Below the pieces are notes generated by a model, which saw only the letters and a list, made by a program, of their open reading frames with translations, did no database searches and was not told the DNA's origin. From the NCBI GenBank assembly GCA_028284395.1, contig JANQRV010000577.1, positions 1 through 41,668 of the forward strand: a stretch of DNA of 41,668 nucleotides, read 5' to 3'. Shown piece after piece: positions 25,351 to 33,650 of this stretch (its first letter is position 1; each line of letters opens with the position of its first letter). The position numbers and the translations under genes are program-made. The DNA is from Saprospiraceae bacterium. GTDB taxonomy: Bacteria > Bacteroidota > Bacteroidia > Chitinophagales > Saprospiraceae.

Positions 25351-25800
25351 ATGATCCGGATAGATCTTATGAAATATAAAGACCGGCTTCGGTTGAAATC
25401 CGAAGCCGGCAAAAAATTTGTTTTCAGTGAGGTTCGACAGAAATGGTTGGTTCTGCAACCGGAAGAACTGGTTCGGCAATTAATCATTCAGCATTTAATC
25501 ACCGAAAAGGAATACAATAAAAATAAGATTAGCACCGAACGGTCCATTAAAGTAAACAGGATGGATCGCCGTTTTGATATTGTCGTGTACAATGACGATT
25601 TCAATCCCTATATACTCATTGAGTGTAAAAGTCCAAAGGTGAAAATCACCCAGCAGACCTTTGAACAGGCCGCATGGTACAATATGTCTCTGAAAGTGGA
25701 TTACCTTGTAGTCACCAATGGAATTCAAACCTATTGCTGCGCCATGGATTATGTTAAGAAGTCTTATCAATTCTTGGAAGACCTACCCAGACCTACCTAA
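25351..25800 (+). CDS. Stand-alone HsdR N-terminal-like nuclease-fold protein
   Basis: A 149-aa cytoplasmic protein starting at ATG 25351. It matches the type I restriction enzyme R N-terminal domain (HSDR_N_2): 'PEELVRQLIIQHLITEKEYNKNKISTE' near residue 37, then 'RFDIVVYNDDFNPYILIECKSPK' near 72-94 containing the D...ExK motif of PD-(D/E)xK nucleases, and 'QAAWYNMSLKVDYLVVTNG' for the Gln-containing segment. The catalytic residues look intact. No helicase, methylase or specificity subunit is nearby, so it is not part of a restriction system here. Single-domain versions are common in Bacteroidota genomes and are of unknown function. Its 3' end overlaps the convergent DUF1501 gene by eight bases. 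Confidence 0.85.
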   Translation: MIRIDLMKYKDRLRLKSEAGKKFVFSEVRQKWLVLQPEELVRQLIIQHLITEKEYNKNKISTERSIKVNRMDRRFDIVVYNDDFNPYILIECKSPKVKITQQTFEQAAWYNMSLKVDYLVVTNGIQTYCCAMDYVKKSYQFLEDLPRPT

Positions 25801-27361
25801 CTTTCACCATTCGCTTGGTCTTCAGAAAACCATTCGACAATTGCAAGCGATAAAAGTAACTCCCGGCTGGAAGCTGACCTGCATCCCAGCGGATCTGGTG
25901 ATTGCCTGCTGCCAAATCACCATTAACCAAAACTTTAATCTCATTTCCAATGGCGTCAAAAACACTTAGTTTGACCCATTCGCGTTTGGTATGGAAAGAA
26001 ATCGTAGTCCAATTTTCGAATGGGTTGGGATAATTGTACAACTCGACTTCCTCTTCAAGGGCAATATTAGGACCGACAGAAGTTACAGTTTCACAAGGAC
26101 TGACAATTGGGATGTTTTGATAATCTTCGTACAACAATGCTTTTACGTTTTCTTTGTCTAATTCAAACCAGTCTTCGAGGATAGAACCATAAACGTCTCT
26201 GAAGTCATATTGCATGGGCACTCCTTCCGATGGAGAAACATCAGAGGAAATGTCCGGGTTATCACCCGTTACGCCCGGACTGACACACGAGCCAAATAGC
26301 ATTAGGGGGGCAGCGGTTCCGTGGTCAGTACCGAGACTGTCATTAGCCTTGATCCGCCGACCAAACTCGGAGAATGTGATACCGATTACCTTTTGATCGA
26401 TCCCAAGCATTTCCAGGTCTTCCTGGAAAGCCGAGATAGCATCTGATAACGTGCCCAGCAATTCCGCATGATCCCCAATAGCAGGATCCGAACCAGAAAC
26501 TTGGTTGGCATGAGTGTCAAAACCGCCGATGCTGCAAACGTAAACTTTCGTGCGTAATCCGCCAGAAACGAGTAGGGCAACATTACGCAATTGTGATGCC
26601 AATCCGTTACTCTCCGGATAGGTTGCCATGTTGTTTCCAGCTTCTGCCGCTTCGGTAATCGCTTCGGAATAGGCATTGGTCTGGGCGATCGTGGTTCTGA
26701 GGAAAGCCAATTCGCGACCGTAAGGCGTATCCGGGAGATCGCTTCCTGCTCCCTCGGTCAAAGGGGAAAGTGAAAATGGATCGTTTAGGGTCATACTGAA
26801 ATTCGCCGCAATTCCTTGGCAGGTCTCTGACACAATACGTCCCATTGTAATGGCGAATGGATCGGGATAATCTGTATTTGGATATTCATCCGGAAACCCT
26901 GGATACCAACCATCAAAGTTACGACCTAACCATCCGGTTGTCCAGAATTGATCTGCCGGAGATCCACTTGTCCATATATCTGTAGAACGAAAATGAGACC
27001 GGTTTTGATTGGGATAGCCTACGCTTTGGACGATTCCGACTTTTCCTTCATCATACGACCACTTGAGCCCTTTCATAGCTGGATGCAATCCCACATTGTC
27101 TTCAATCTGCATGATGGTGTTTTCGGGGAGTAGCAGGTTTTCCCGAGCTTTAAATAAATTACTGTATTGATCGATTGGTATGACTGTATTGAGACCGTCG
27201 TTCCCTCCATTCAACTGAATTAGAACCAATACCCGATCAATATCCGGATTGATGGCACTAAAGGCCGATCCAGCCGGCGCAGCGGATATCCTCAATCCAT
27301 TAAGTAACATTGGAAGCGTTGCTGCTGCTCCTGCGGTATGTAAAAAATGTCTTCTCTTCAT
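25793..27361 (-). CDS. DUF1501 protein with Tat-like signal and type A T9SS sorting domain
   Basis: A 522-aa protein starting at ATG 27361. The N-terminus 'MKRRHFLHTAGAAATLPMLL' is a twin-arginine-like signal. The body follows the DUF1501 family: 'VLVLIQLNGGNDGLNTVIP' near residue 45, 'LHPAMKGLKWSYDEGKVGIVQSVGYPNQNRSHFRSTDIW' near 92-130, 'VYVCSIGGFDTHANQ' near 275, 'ITFSEFGRRIKANDSLGTDHGTAAPLMLFG' near 325. Conserved Asp/His/Arg residues suggest an alkaline-phosphatase-superfamily-like metal centre. The last 80 residues are a type A sorting domain ('YNYPNPFENWTTISF', 'LPAGSYFYRLQL'). It is the last gene of the DUF1800 operon (28 bases after the upstream gene). DUF1501 and DUF1800 proteins are known genomic partners; their reaction is unknown. 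Confidence 0.9.
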   Translation of the reverse strand: MKRRHFLHTAGAAATLPMLLNGLRISAAPAGSAFSAINPDIDRVLVLIQLNGGNDGLNTVIPIDQYSNLFKARENLLLPENTIMQIEDNVGLHPAMKGLKWSYDEGKVGIVQSVGYPNQNRSHFRSTDIWTSGSPADQFWTTGWLGRNFDGWYPGFPDEYPNTDYPDPFAITMGRIVSETCQGIAANFSMTLNDPFSLSPLTEGAGSDLPDTPYGRELAFLRTTIAQTNAYSEAITEAAEAGNNMATYPESNGLASQLRNVALLVSGGLRTKVYVCSIGGFDTHANQVSGSDPAIGDHAELLGTLSDAISAFQEDLEMLGIDQKVIGITFSEFGRRIKANDSLGTDHGTAAPLMLFGSCVSPGVTGDNPDISSDVSPSEGVPMQYDFRDVYGSILEDWFELDKENVKALLYEDYQNIPIVSPCETVTSVGPNIALEEEVELYNYPNPFENWTTISFHTKREWVKLSVFDAIGNEIKVLVNGDLAAGNHQIRWDAGQLPAGSYFYRLQLSNGFLKTKRMVKVR

Positions 27362-27389
27362 TGATACAAATTTAGGAATTATGAACGAA

Positions 27390-29012
27390 CTAGCTTAAAT
27401 GATATTCGGGCATTACCAACATGTATTGTAGCAAAGTCCGAAGTTTGGATTCAATTGATATCGCCAAGTCGGAATTTTCCGGGTCCGTCTCGAACTGACC
27501 ATATTCTATAGTCCACTCGTAATCGGGTAACCCAGGGATCAAAATGTCCTTTAGAACCGTGTGTTGTGCCTCTGTAATCGATTGCGGGAATAACACTTTT
27601 GCCAATCCCGTAATCACCGCATTGGGATCATCCGGGTCTTGTAAATTGCGCAACAATGTCATTACGTCTATTCCGTAGCGCTGTCCACCAAAAGAAATAC
27701 CTCTGGTTGACAAGAGATCTGTCAGTTGTGTTCTGGCCGTTAACGTAGTGGCATTGATCCAGGTTCTATAATACTGCGGTTCTTGGTAATAAGCTTTCCA
27801 TCCAGCCACATTTGGCGGATTGTAATAGGTCATTTCCATCAGACCAATAAACTGAAAAACTCTGCCCAAAAATGTGTACTTTGGAGTCAGTCCTTCCGGT
27901 AAAGTTACTGCAGTCTGTTTAAAGGCTGATACCGCAAAATCGATTGGGTTTTTGATCATTGGCCCGATGTTGAGTATGTCAAAAAAGTGCTGGCTGCCCA
28001 ATAAAGCCCATAAAGCCGGTTTGATCTCATAATCATGGTCGATCAGAATTTGGGCCATGGGGCCGATTACATCGATTTCGGTTGCATCATCAATCTCGTA
28101 GTAAACAAACCAACGGTAAAGCTTTCGACAGATGTAACGGGCAACTGCCTCCTGCTCAAAAATAATATCAACAAGGTTTTTGTATTCCTGTTCTCCCGCA
28201 TTCGGGATAACGGCATTGTTGAATCTTGCAGATAATTGTTTTGTACTGGAGTCGTGTAACTGAGGACGGAAAATTTGCCCCGGGCGTAATTCCGGGTTTT
28301 GAGAATAATAACCAAAATCTCTCCAACCGGTTAGAATTTTGGCAATTTCTGATACGTCTGTTTCCGTAAATGTTGTGTAATCGCCGGGGCCTGCTAAGTC
28401 TCCTTTACCAACGGTATAGAGTTCGAGCAATTCCCGGGCGTAATTTTCATTTGGGGCTCTGTTGGTATTTTGATTGCCATTGAGGAATCTCAACATGGCG
28501 GGATCGATGGTCACCTCTTTAACTAAGGTCTTAAAATTGCCCCAGGCATAAGTTCGCAACAAATTTATATGTATATAAACATAGGTAGGCTCAGGAATAT
28601 TGCCGATGCCGAAGTGATTGTGCCAAAATAATACCATTTTTTCCCGGATCGAAACCCCTTCATCAAAAATGAGACCCAAAGTCCACGCCCGCAAACTGAA
28701 GTTTCGATATTGTTGAGTATTGATATCTCCTGTCCGCACGTATGGCGCATTTATCCAGGTTTCTCCGACCGGGACGTAGGGATCATTCTGATAATAAGAA
28801 TTTAGAGGTGGTTCGGGCAGCGGAAGTTCTACAAACAATTGCTCGAGGGTGCCGGTGAGTCCCTTTTGGGTTGCATCTTCGATTTGAATGGGATTGGGGC
28901 CAAAAGTAGTCCTTCTGAGTAAGTGACCTGCTTTTTCGTAAGTCCACTCACCTGAGAAAGGGGCTAGCCCGGGTGAAGTGGAGGGTACTGCCAATGAAGT
29001 CCTTTTATCCAT
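27390..29012 (-). CDS. DUF1800 family protein, copy C
   Basis: A 540-aa protein starting at ATG 29012. Full DUF1800 pattern: 'YEKAGHLLRRTTFGP' near residue 25, 'REKMVLFWHNHFGIG' near 120, 'RFLNGNQNTNRAPNENYARELLELYTVGKG' near 170-200, 'DVSEIAKILTGWRDFG' near 217, 'ICRKLYRWFVYYEID' near 290, 'PMIKNPIDFAVSAF' near 350, 'PPNVAGW' near 395. No signal peptide is visible. The family's function is unknown; it is regularly paired with DUF1501, as here (28 bases apart). It is closer in sequence to copy A (31044-32681) than to copy B, e.g. 'GPGDYTTFTE.DV.EIA.(I/V)LTGWRD'. Confidence 0.9.
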   Translation of the reverse strand: MDKRTSLAVPSTSPGLAPFSGEWTYEKAGHLLRRTTFGPNPIQIEDATQKGLTGTLEQLFVELPLPEPPLNSYYQNDPYVPVGETWINAPYVRTGDINTQQYRNFSLRAWTLGLIFDEGVSIREKMVLFWHNHFGIGNIPEPTYVYIHINLLRTYAWGNFKTLVKEVTIDPAMLRFLNGNQNTNRAPNENYARELLELYTVGKGDLAGPGDYTTFTETDVSEIAKILTGWRDFGYYSQNPELRPGQIFRPQLHDSSTKQLSARFNNAVIPNAGEQEYKNLVDIIFEQEAVARYICRKLYRWFVYYEIDDATEIDVIGPMAQILIDHDYEIKPALWALLGSQHFFDILNIGPMIKNPIDFAVSAFKQTAVTLPEGLTPKYTFLGRVFQFIGLMEMTYYNPPNVAGWKAYYQEPQYYRTWINATTLTARTQLTDLLSTRGISFGGQRYGIDVMTLLRNLQDPDDPNAVITGLAKVLFPQSITEAQHTVLKDILIPGLPDYEWTIEYGQFETDPENSDLAISIESKLRTLLQYMLVMPEYHLS

Positions 29013-29074
29013 ATCAGGGATTTTTTGGTTGAATCAATATTGGCTTAGACTTTTTGATATGGCAAAGGTTTAAT

Positions 29075-30700
29075 TCAAAATAATTGAAACTCTGGTAGAC
29101 TTAGAATGTGCAATAAGGCCCATCTCATCTTCTGAACCAAAATGGCTTCCAGGTTGCTTTCTTCAGGGGCAGCTTTATGCGCAAGCAGGGCTTCCCTCCA
29201 ATCGACTTCCGACCAGTTGCCCAGTAAAATATCTTTAATTTCTTGAAGTTGTGCTGGAGCAAGAGAGTTGGGAAGCAATTGTTTTACAAAGGATGAGACG
29301 ACTTTGTCAGGGCTGCCTGGATCTTTGCATAAACTTAGTAAGTTCAGAGGCTTACCTTGAATGGAGAAAGTTGGAAAATCAAAGCTTGATAAGGATAAAT
29401 TATAAGCAAAATTATAACGTGCATGGAGCGTTGCCGAGTTGATCCAGAGTCGGTTATAAGAGGGTGCCTGATAATAAGGTTGCCAACCTGCGACTTCCGG
29501 CGGTTTGATATATTCGAACTGCATCTGAGGCATCCGAGAGTAAATTAGGTGACCAGCGAGGTATTTCTCATATTCCGTATCTGGTAACTCCACCTGGAGT
29601 TGATTCAGGATCGAAAAGCAAAAGTCGAGTGGACTTTTAATAATAGCACCACGAAATCCGGAGTAGAAGAAATGCTGGCTGCTTAGTAAATTTCTTAATA
29701 CGGGCCTTATGTTATAATCCGCATCAATCAAGACCTGAGCCATCGGGAGAATGACTTCCCGCTCAACCTTCTCATCAATTTCGTAATAGACAAAGTATCG
29801 ATAAAGTTTCCGACAGATATGTAGGGAAGTTGTTTCTTTTTGGAATACCAAGTCGACCAAATGTGCCATTTCGCCAGCGGCTAAGTCTCTGATTTCCTGA
29901 TTGTTAAAACGATCGGAGAGAAGTTTTTTATTGCCATCATGGTTCTTAGCTACAAAAAATGATTTTACCGGTACATTCTCTTGTGTCGTTTTGAAGCCCT
30001 GCACCCGCCATCCTGTGAATATTCGCGAAATGGTTTCCACATCGTATTCGGTGAAAGTCGTATAGTCCCCGGGGGCTATTTGAGGTCCTTTACCAATTGT
30101 GTACAATTCTAAAAATTCCCTAGCATAGTTTTCATTTGGAGCCTTTGCATTGTTTAAAAAGCCGTCAAGAGCCACCAACATCTGTGGAGCAACACTAACG
30201 CGTTTGACTAACTCGCGAAAATTCCCCAAGGCGTTCGATCGTAAGATAGTATTGTAATCATATACAAAATTGGGGTCGTGGACAATGCTGCAACCGAAAT
30301 GATTGTGCCAAAAGAAGGTCATTTTCTCTCGCAGGGATAGCCGTTCTCGTAATATAAGCTGAATCAACCAGGCATTGAAACAATTGAACCGATAGGTTAG
30401 CGTCGTTAAATCGGGAGTATTCGGCACGTTTAGCCAGGGTGAGCCGATTGGAACCTTCGGGTCATTGGGAAAATAGTAATTGAGAGGGGGAGATGGCATG
30501 GGATGGTCTTCAAGAAGCTGTTCAATGGTCGCTTCTAATCCCAAATTAACTGCCTCCTCAATTTCTATACTCGTTGGGCCAAACGAAGTTCTCCTCAATA
30601 GATGAGCAGCTTCTTCATAGCCCCACTTTCCTTCGTATCTCGGCAATTGACCCATCGGCAGAGGGGCTTGCCATCTTTGCTCGTAGTTCTGATTGATCAA
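29075..30700 (-). CDS. DUF1800 family protein, copy B (diverged)
   Basis: A 541-aa protein. The frame starts with TTG 30700, giving an N-terminus the same length as its paralogues; the first ATG in frame is at 30655 and would leave only six residues before the conserved 'YEGKWGYEEAAHLLRRTSFGP'. Motifs: 'REKMTFFWHNHFGCS', 'KAPNENYAREFLELYTIGKG', 'DVETISRIFTGWRVQG', 'ICRKLYRYFVYYEID', 'IIKSPLDFCFSI', 'PPEVAGW'. It differs from copies A and C in several normally constant positions (NNAKAPNEN instead of NT-RAPNEN, GWRVQG instead of GWRD). No signal peptide. A possible promoter lies just upstream (30738-30745), so copy B may start a second transcript with copy C and DUF1501. Confidence 0.88.
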   Translation of the reverse strand: MINQNYEQRWQAPLPMGQLPRYEGKWGYEEAAHLLRRTSFGPTSIEIEEAVNLGLEATIEQLLEDHPMPSPPLNYYFPNDPKVPIGSPWLNVPNTPDLTTLTYRFNCFNAWLIQLILRERLSLREKMTFFWHNHFGCSIVHDPNFVYDYNTILRSNALGNFRELVKRVSVAPQMLVALDGFLNNAKAPNENYAREFLELYTIGKGPQIAPGDYTTFTEYDVETISRIFTGWRVQGFKTTQENVPVKSFFVAKNHDGNKKLLSDRFNNQEIRDLAAGEMAHLVDLVFQKETTSLHICRKLYRYFVYYEIDEKVEREVILPMAQVLIDADYNIRPVLRNLLSSQHFFYSGFRGAIIKSPLDFCFSILNQLQVELPDTEYEKYLAGHLIYSRMPQMQFEYIKPPEVAGWQPYYQAPSYNRLWINSATLHARYNFAYNLSLSSFDFPTFSIQGKPLNLLSLCKDPGSPDKVVSSFVKQLLPNSLAPAQLQEIKDILLGNWSEVDWREALLAHKAAPEESNLEAILVQKMRWALLHILSLPEFQLF

Positions 30701-30737
30701 ATTCTCGCTTTTTAAAACGATGAAAGGGGCTCCATTG

Positions 30738-30745
30738 CAAAATTA
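30738..30745 (-). promoter_or_regulatory. Possible -7 element upstream of DUF1800 copy B
   Basis: TAATTTTG on the minus strand (30745-30738), an exact TAnnTTTG, about 37 bases before the TTG start. No good TTTG is seen at the -33 distance, so this is tentative. Confidence 0.3.
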
Positions 30746-30822
30746 TGTGATCGTTTGTCTTTAATGGAAAACAGCAGTATTGGGAGATCAGGACCTTGTT
30801 TGGTTTTTACGCATTTAGCATA

Positions 30823-30850
30823 AAATTCCAAACATGAAATTCTAAACATG
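30823..30850 (+). repeat. Two adjacent 14-bp direct repeats
   Basis: AAATTCCAAACATG at 30823-30836 is followed immediately by AAATTCTAAACATG at 30837-30850, differing at one base. They lie in the AT-rich spacer; could be regulatory or a simple duplication. Confidence 0.6.
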
Positions 30851-30971
30851 GAAAGTAAAATGACAAAAGCAAAAAAAATTTATCCTTCTGCTTATATAGA
30901 CAAAGAAATAAAAAAAAATTAATTAAAAAAAATTACATGTGATAATTGTCTGTGCGGCAAATTTAATGCCA

Positions 30972-31023
30972 GTTATTAGAGTGCCAGTAACAACAATGAG
31001 CTGTTTTCAGGCGCTCTAATAAC
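30972..31023 (-). terminator. Long hairpin after DUF1800 copy A
   Basis: 14-bp arms (30972-30985 GTTATTAGAGTGCC, 31010-31023 GGCGCTCTAATAAC) pair with a single G-T wobble around 24 bases that can themselves form a small AACA/TGTT stem. It begins 20 bases after the copy A stop. No clear T-run follows, so it may be a terminator or an RNA-stabilising hairpin. Confidence 0.45.
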
Positions 31024-31043
31024 CGCTCCAGATAGCACGGGCT

Positions 31044-32681
31044 TTAACTAAGATGGAACTCCGGTAGCTGCATGACGATTTCTAGTAAATTTCTCAAGCG
31101 ATCTTCTATTGACTCCGCTAGATCCGAATCTTCTGGGTTTTCAACAAACTGTCCGTATTCAACTGTCCATTCGAAATCTGGAAGTCCGGGAATCAGTATT
31201 TCTTTTAGTGCGTCGTGCTGCTCGTCGGTTAGAGGTAGTGGACAAAGCGCTTTTGTAAAGCCGCGAACAACCGAATTTGGATCCAGTGGTTCTGCCACTG
31301 CTACTTCCATGATCTTGAAAGGGTCGGCCTTCATCCGAATTCCGCGGACTTTTATGCCTGCCTTTGCCACCCATCGTGTATAATTCATCCTGAATCTCAT
31401 GGTAATACCATTAATCCAACGTCGATAGTAGCTCGGTGCTTGATAATAGGAGCTCCATCCTGCTACCTGCGGAGGTTCGTAATATTCCATGTCCATGTGA
31501 AAGGCCATTTCATAGAACTCTTGAAGCGAGATATATTTTTCGTTCAGTGTTTCTGGAATAACCAAGTAGGTTTGACGAACCGTGGAAATGACAAAATCGA
31601 TCGGATTCTTGATCATCGGTCCTTGATTCAGAAAGTCGAAAAAGTGTTCACTGCGTAGCAATAGTGAGATTACTGGCTTAATATCGTAATCATTGTCAAT
31701 CAAAGTTTGGGCCATTGGGCCGATAATCATTTCTTCGACATCGTCCTCGATGACGTAGTAGACAAACCAGCGGTATAGCTTTCTACAAATGTGTTTAGCA
31801 GTGGCTTGTTGCTCAAAGATAATGTCGATCAATGTACTGTATTCCTTTTCTTCCTCATTGGAAATCACGGCATTGTTGAATCGAAGCGATAGCTGTTTGA
31901 CACCGGTATCGTGGCGCTCTGACACATACTCCACCCCAACTGTAACTTCCGGATCTAGGGTGTCTTCGCCGATATCCCGCCAACCGGTCAGTACCCGGGC
32001 GATTTCGGCGACATCTTCTTCAGTGAAGGTAGTATAGTCACCGGGACCCGCTAAGGGGCCTTTGCCGACCGTATAGAGTTCGAGCAATTCCCTAGCGTAA
32101 TTTTCGTTGGGAGCACGTTCCGTATTCTGGTTTCCATTTAAAAAAATGAGCATGGCGGGGTCAATGGTTACTTCCTTCACCAAATCTCTGACGTTTCCCC
32201 AGGAATAGCGGCGTAAGAGGTTGATATATCTATAAGCAAACTTTGGATCGCCGGAAGTCCTTAAACCAAAGTGATTGTGCCAGAACAAAGTGAGTTTTTC
32301 TCTAAGGTGTATTCCCTGCTCCAGAATGTTTTCAATGGTCCATGCTTGCATGCTTCCCCAACGATAGTCATATAGGTTGGTACCATCGATGTAGGGGGCA
32401 TCGATCCAAGTCTCTCCGATTCCGACGTATGGATCGTCCTCGAAGTAGTTGTTTAAGGGTACGCCGGGCATCGGCCTTTCTTCGAACAATCTTTCAAATA
32501 CACCTTCGAAACCCAGTTCGACCGCCTCATTGATATTTTCTACAGTCGGTCCGAAAGTAACTCGTCTCAACAAGTGACCCGCCTGTGCATATTCCCAAGG
32601 GCCATCATAGGGAGTCAAATCTTTGATGGAAGGTGGCAATACCATCGCATTTGCTGCACCGGAAAATTTCTTACTTGTCAT
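31044..32681 (-). CDS. DUF1800 family protein, copy A
   Basis: A 545-aa protein. ATG 32681 (MTSKKFSGAA) is chosen over a TTG three codons upstream. DUF1800 signatures: 'YAQAGHLLRRVTFGP', 'REKLTLFWHNHFGLR', 'FLNGNQNTERAPNENYARELLELYTVGKG', 'DVAEIARVLTGWRDIG', 'ICRKLYRWFVYYVIED', 'PMIKNPIDFVIS', 'PPQVAGW'. No signal peptide or sorting domain is visible. It is the first of three paralogues and resembles copy C strongly, including the shared C-terminal segment 'IPGLPD(F/Y)EWTVEYGQF'. It is set off from copy B by a 343-base spacer with a hairpin. Function unknown. Confidence 0.9.
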   Translation of the reverse strand: MTSKKFSGAANAMVLPPSIKDLTPYDGPWEYAQAGHLLRRVTFGPTVENINEAVELGFEGVFERLFEERPMPGVPLNNYFEDDPYVGIGETWIDAPYIDGTNLYDYRWGSMQAWTIENILEQGIHLREKLTLFWHNHFGLRTSGDPKFAYRYINLLRRYSWGNVRDLVKEVTIDPAMLIFLNGNQNTERAPNENYARELLELYTVGKGPLAGPGDYTTFTEEDVAEIARVLTGWRDIGEDTLDPEVTVGVEYVSERHDTGVKQLSLRFNNAVISNEEEKEYSTLIDIIFEQQATAKHICRKLYRWFVYYVIEDDVEEMIIGPMAQTLIDNDYDIKPVISLLLRSEHFFDFLNQGPMIKNPIDFVISTVRQTYLVIPETLNEKYISLQEFYEMAFHMDMEYYEPPQVAGWSSYYQAPSYYRRWINGITMRFRMNYTRWVAKAGIKVRGIRMKADPFKIMEVAVAEPLDPNSVVRGFTKALCPLPLTDEQHDALKEILIPGLPDFEWTVEYGQFVENPEDSDLAESIEDRLRNLLEIVMQLPEFHLS

Positions 32682-32861
32682 AGTGTTCAAGATTTTGCAG
32701 TAGCCAAGAATCGGATTCGTTTAATATCTAACTGGGAAGGATTAAATCAATCCGAAGCACTGTTGATTTTTGTTGCACGATCCGGGGTTGTACTTCGGTG
32801 ATGAAGAAGGGATAGATTATTTGATAATCTTACCTAGTAAATGATTTTCCAACTTCATTTA

Positions 32862-32883
32862 TTGTGGAAATCTAATAAATTTG
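32862..32883 (+). promoter_or_regulatory. Possible promoter of the maltose operon
   Basis: TAAATTTG at 32876-32883 is an exact -7 element; a TTG lies at 32862-32864, only 11 bases upstream, so the -33 part is poor. Its position before ATG 32928 supports that ATG over the longer upstream frame. Confidence 0.35.
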
Positions 32884-32927
32884 CGGCCACGTTTCAATTT
32901 TTTAGTAATATAAATTTTCTAATTTCC

Positions 32928-33596
32928 ATGCTCCCAAAAGATATCGTGCTAAAGGCTTGTATCTTTGACCTTGATGGTGTCATTGTCGATACGGCAAAAT
33001 ATCATTACATCGCTTGGCGTCGGTTGGCCAATGAATTGGGTTTCGATTTTGACGAGACTTTCAATGAACGTTTAAAAGGCGTTAGCCGAATGGACTCTCT
33101 CAATCTCATTCTGGACGAAGGTGGGATAACCTTGCAAGAGAATGAGAAAGTGGAATGGGCCTCAAAGAAAAATGATTGGTATCGAGAATTTATCCTGCAA
33201 ATGAAGGAAGATGAGGCTCTGGATGGTGTCATTCCGTTTCTTCGTGAATTACAACAAGACCGGATAAAGATCGGACTCGGTTCAGCCAGTAAGAATGCAG
33301 TTCCTATATTGGAACGATTGAAAATCAAACACTTCTTCGAAGTGATCATTGACGGCACCAAAACCACGAAGGGCAAACCAGACCCCCAGGTATTCCAACT
33401 CGGGGCGCAAGGCTTGGGAGTTTTGCCCTCTGAATGTGTAGTGTTTGAAGATGCTGCTAAAGGAATCGATGCTGCTCTCGCAGGTGGTTTTTGGGCAGTA
33501 GGAGTGGGTGACGTAAGACATCTGCCACATGCTCACGTTGTCATCCCCGGATTCGCCGATCTGACTTGGAAACAGTTGAAATCGCAGGAAATATAA
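32928..33596 (+). CDS. pgmB: Beta-phosphoglucomutase
   Basis: A 222-aa cytoplasmic HAD enzyme converting beta-glucose-1-phosphate to glucose-6-phosphate. The frame is open upstream to 32841, but ATG 32928 is chosen because the family N-terminus begins there and a -7 promoter element sits inside the extension. Motifs: 'CIFDLDGVIVDTAKYHYIAWRRLA' with nucleophile Asp14 and acid/base Asp16; cap segment 'LKGVSRMDSL' with the Arg/Ser substrate contacts; 'IGLGSASKNAVPILERL' (motif II Ser); 'KGKPDPQVF' (Lys, motif III); 'CVVFEDAAKGIDAALAGG' (motif IV). Length matches PgmB (about 220). It heads an operon with a GH65 phosphorylase, whose beta-G1P product is its substrate. Confidence 0.92.
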   Translation: MLPKDIVLKACIFDLDGVIVDTAKYHYIAWRRLANELGFDFDETFNERLKGVSRMDSLNLILDEGGITLQENEKVEWASKKNDWYREFILQMKEDEALDGVIPFLRELQQDRIKIGLGSASKNAVPILERLKIKHFFEVIIDGTKTTKGKPDPQVFQLGAQGLGVLPSECVVFEDAAKGIDAALAGGFWAVGVGDVRHLPHAHVVIPGFADLTWKQLKSQEI

Positions 33597-33612
33597 AATC
33601 AAATCCGCTTCT

Positions 33613-33620
33613 TAAATTTG
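33613..33620 (+). promoter_or_regulatory. TAnnTTTG element before the GH65 gene
   Basis: TAAATTTG, an exact -7 match, lies 30 bases before ATG 33651, but no TTG is found at the -33 spacing. It could give an internal start within the operon. Confidence 0.25.
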
Positions 33621-33650
33621 TATTTAGGAGCAATAAGGACAATAAAGACC

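Larger units (their letters stand above)
30701..31043. other. AT-rich spacer between DUF1800 copies A and B
   Basis: 343 bases inside an otherwise tight gene row. It holds a candidate -7 element for copy B, two adjacent 14-bp repeats (30823-30850), an almost pure A/T run near 30895-30935 and a long inverted repeat near 30972-31023. No coding frame was found. Confidence 0.5.

Noticed and set aside
25351..25800. A type I restriction-modification locus
   Set aside because: Only the HsdR N-terminal-like domain exists; no HsdM, HsdS or helicase part is present in the window.
30895..30935. A/T-only run as a replication origin
   Set aside because: No DnaA-box cluster and no dnaA/dnaN or other origin-linked genes nearby.
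32841..32927. 29-residue N-terminal extension of the beta-phosphoglucomutase
   Set aside because: A TAAATTTG promoter element lies inside it and the family begins at the ATG at 32928.
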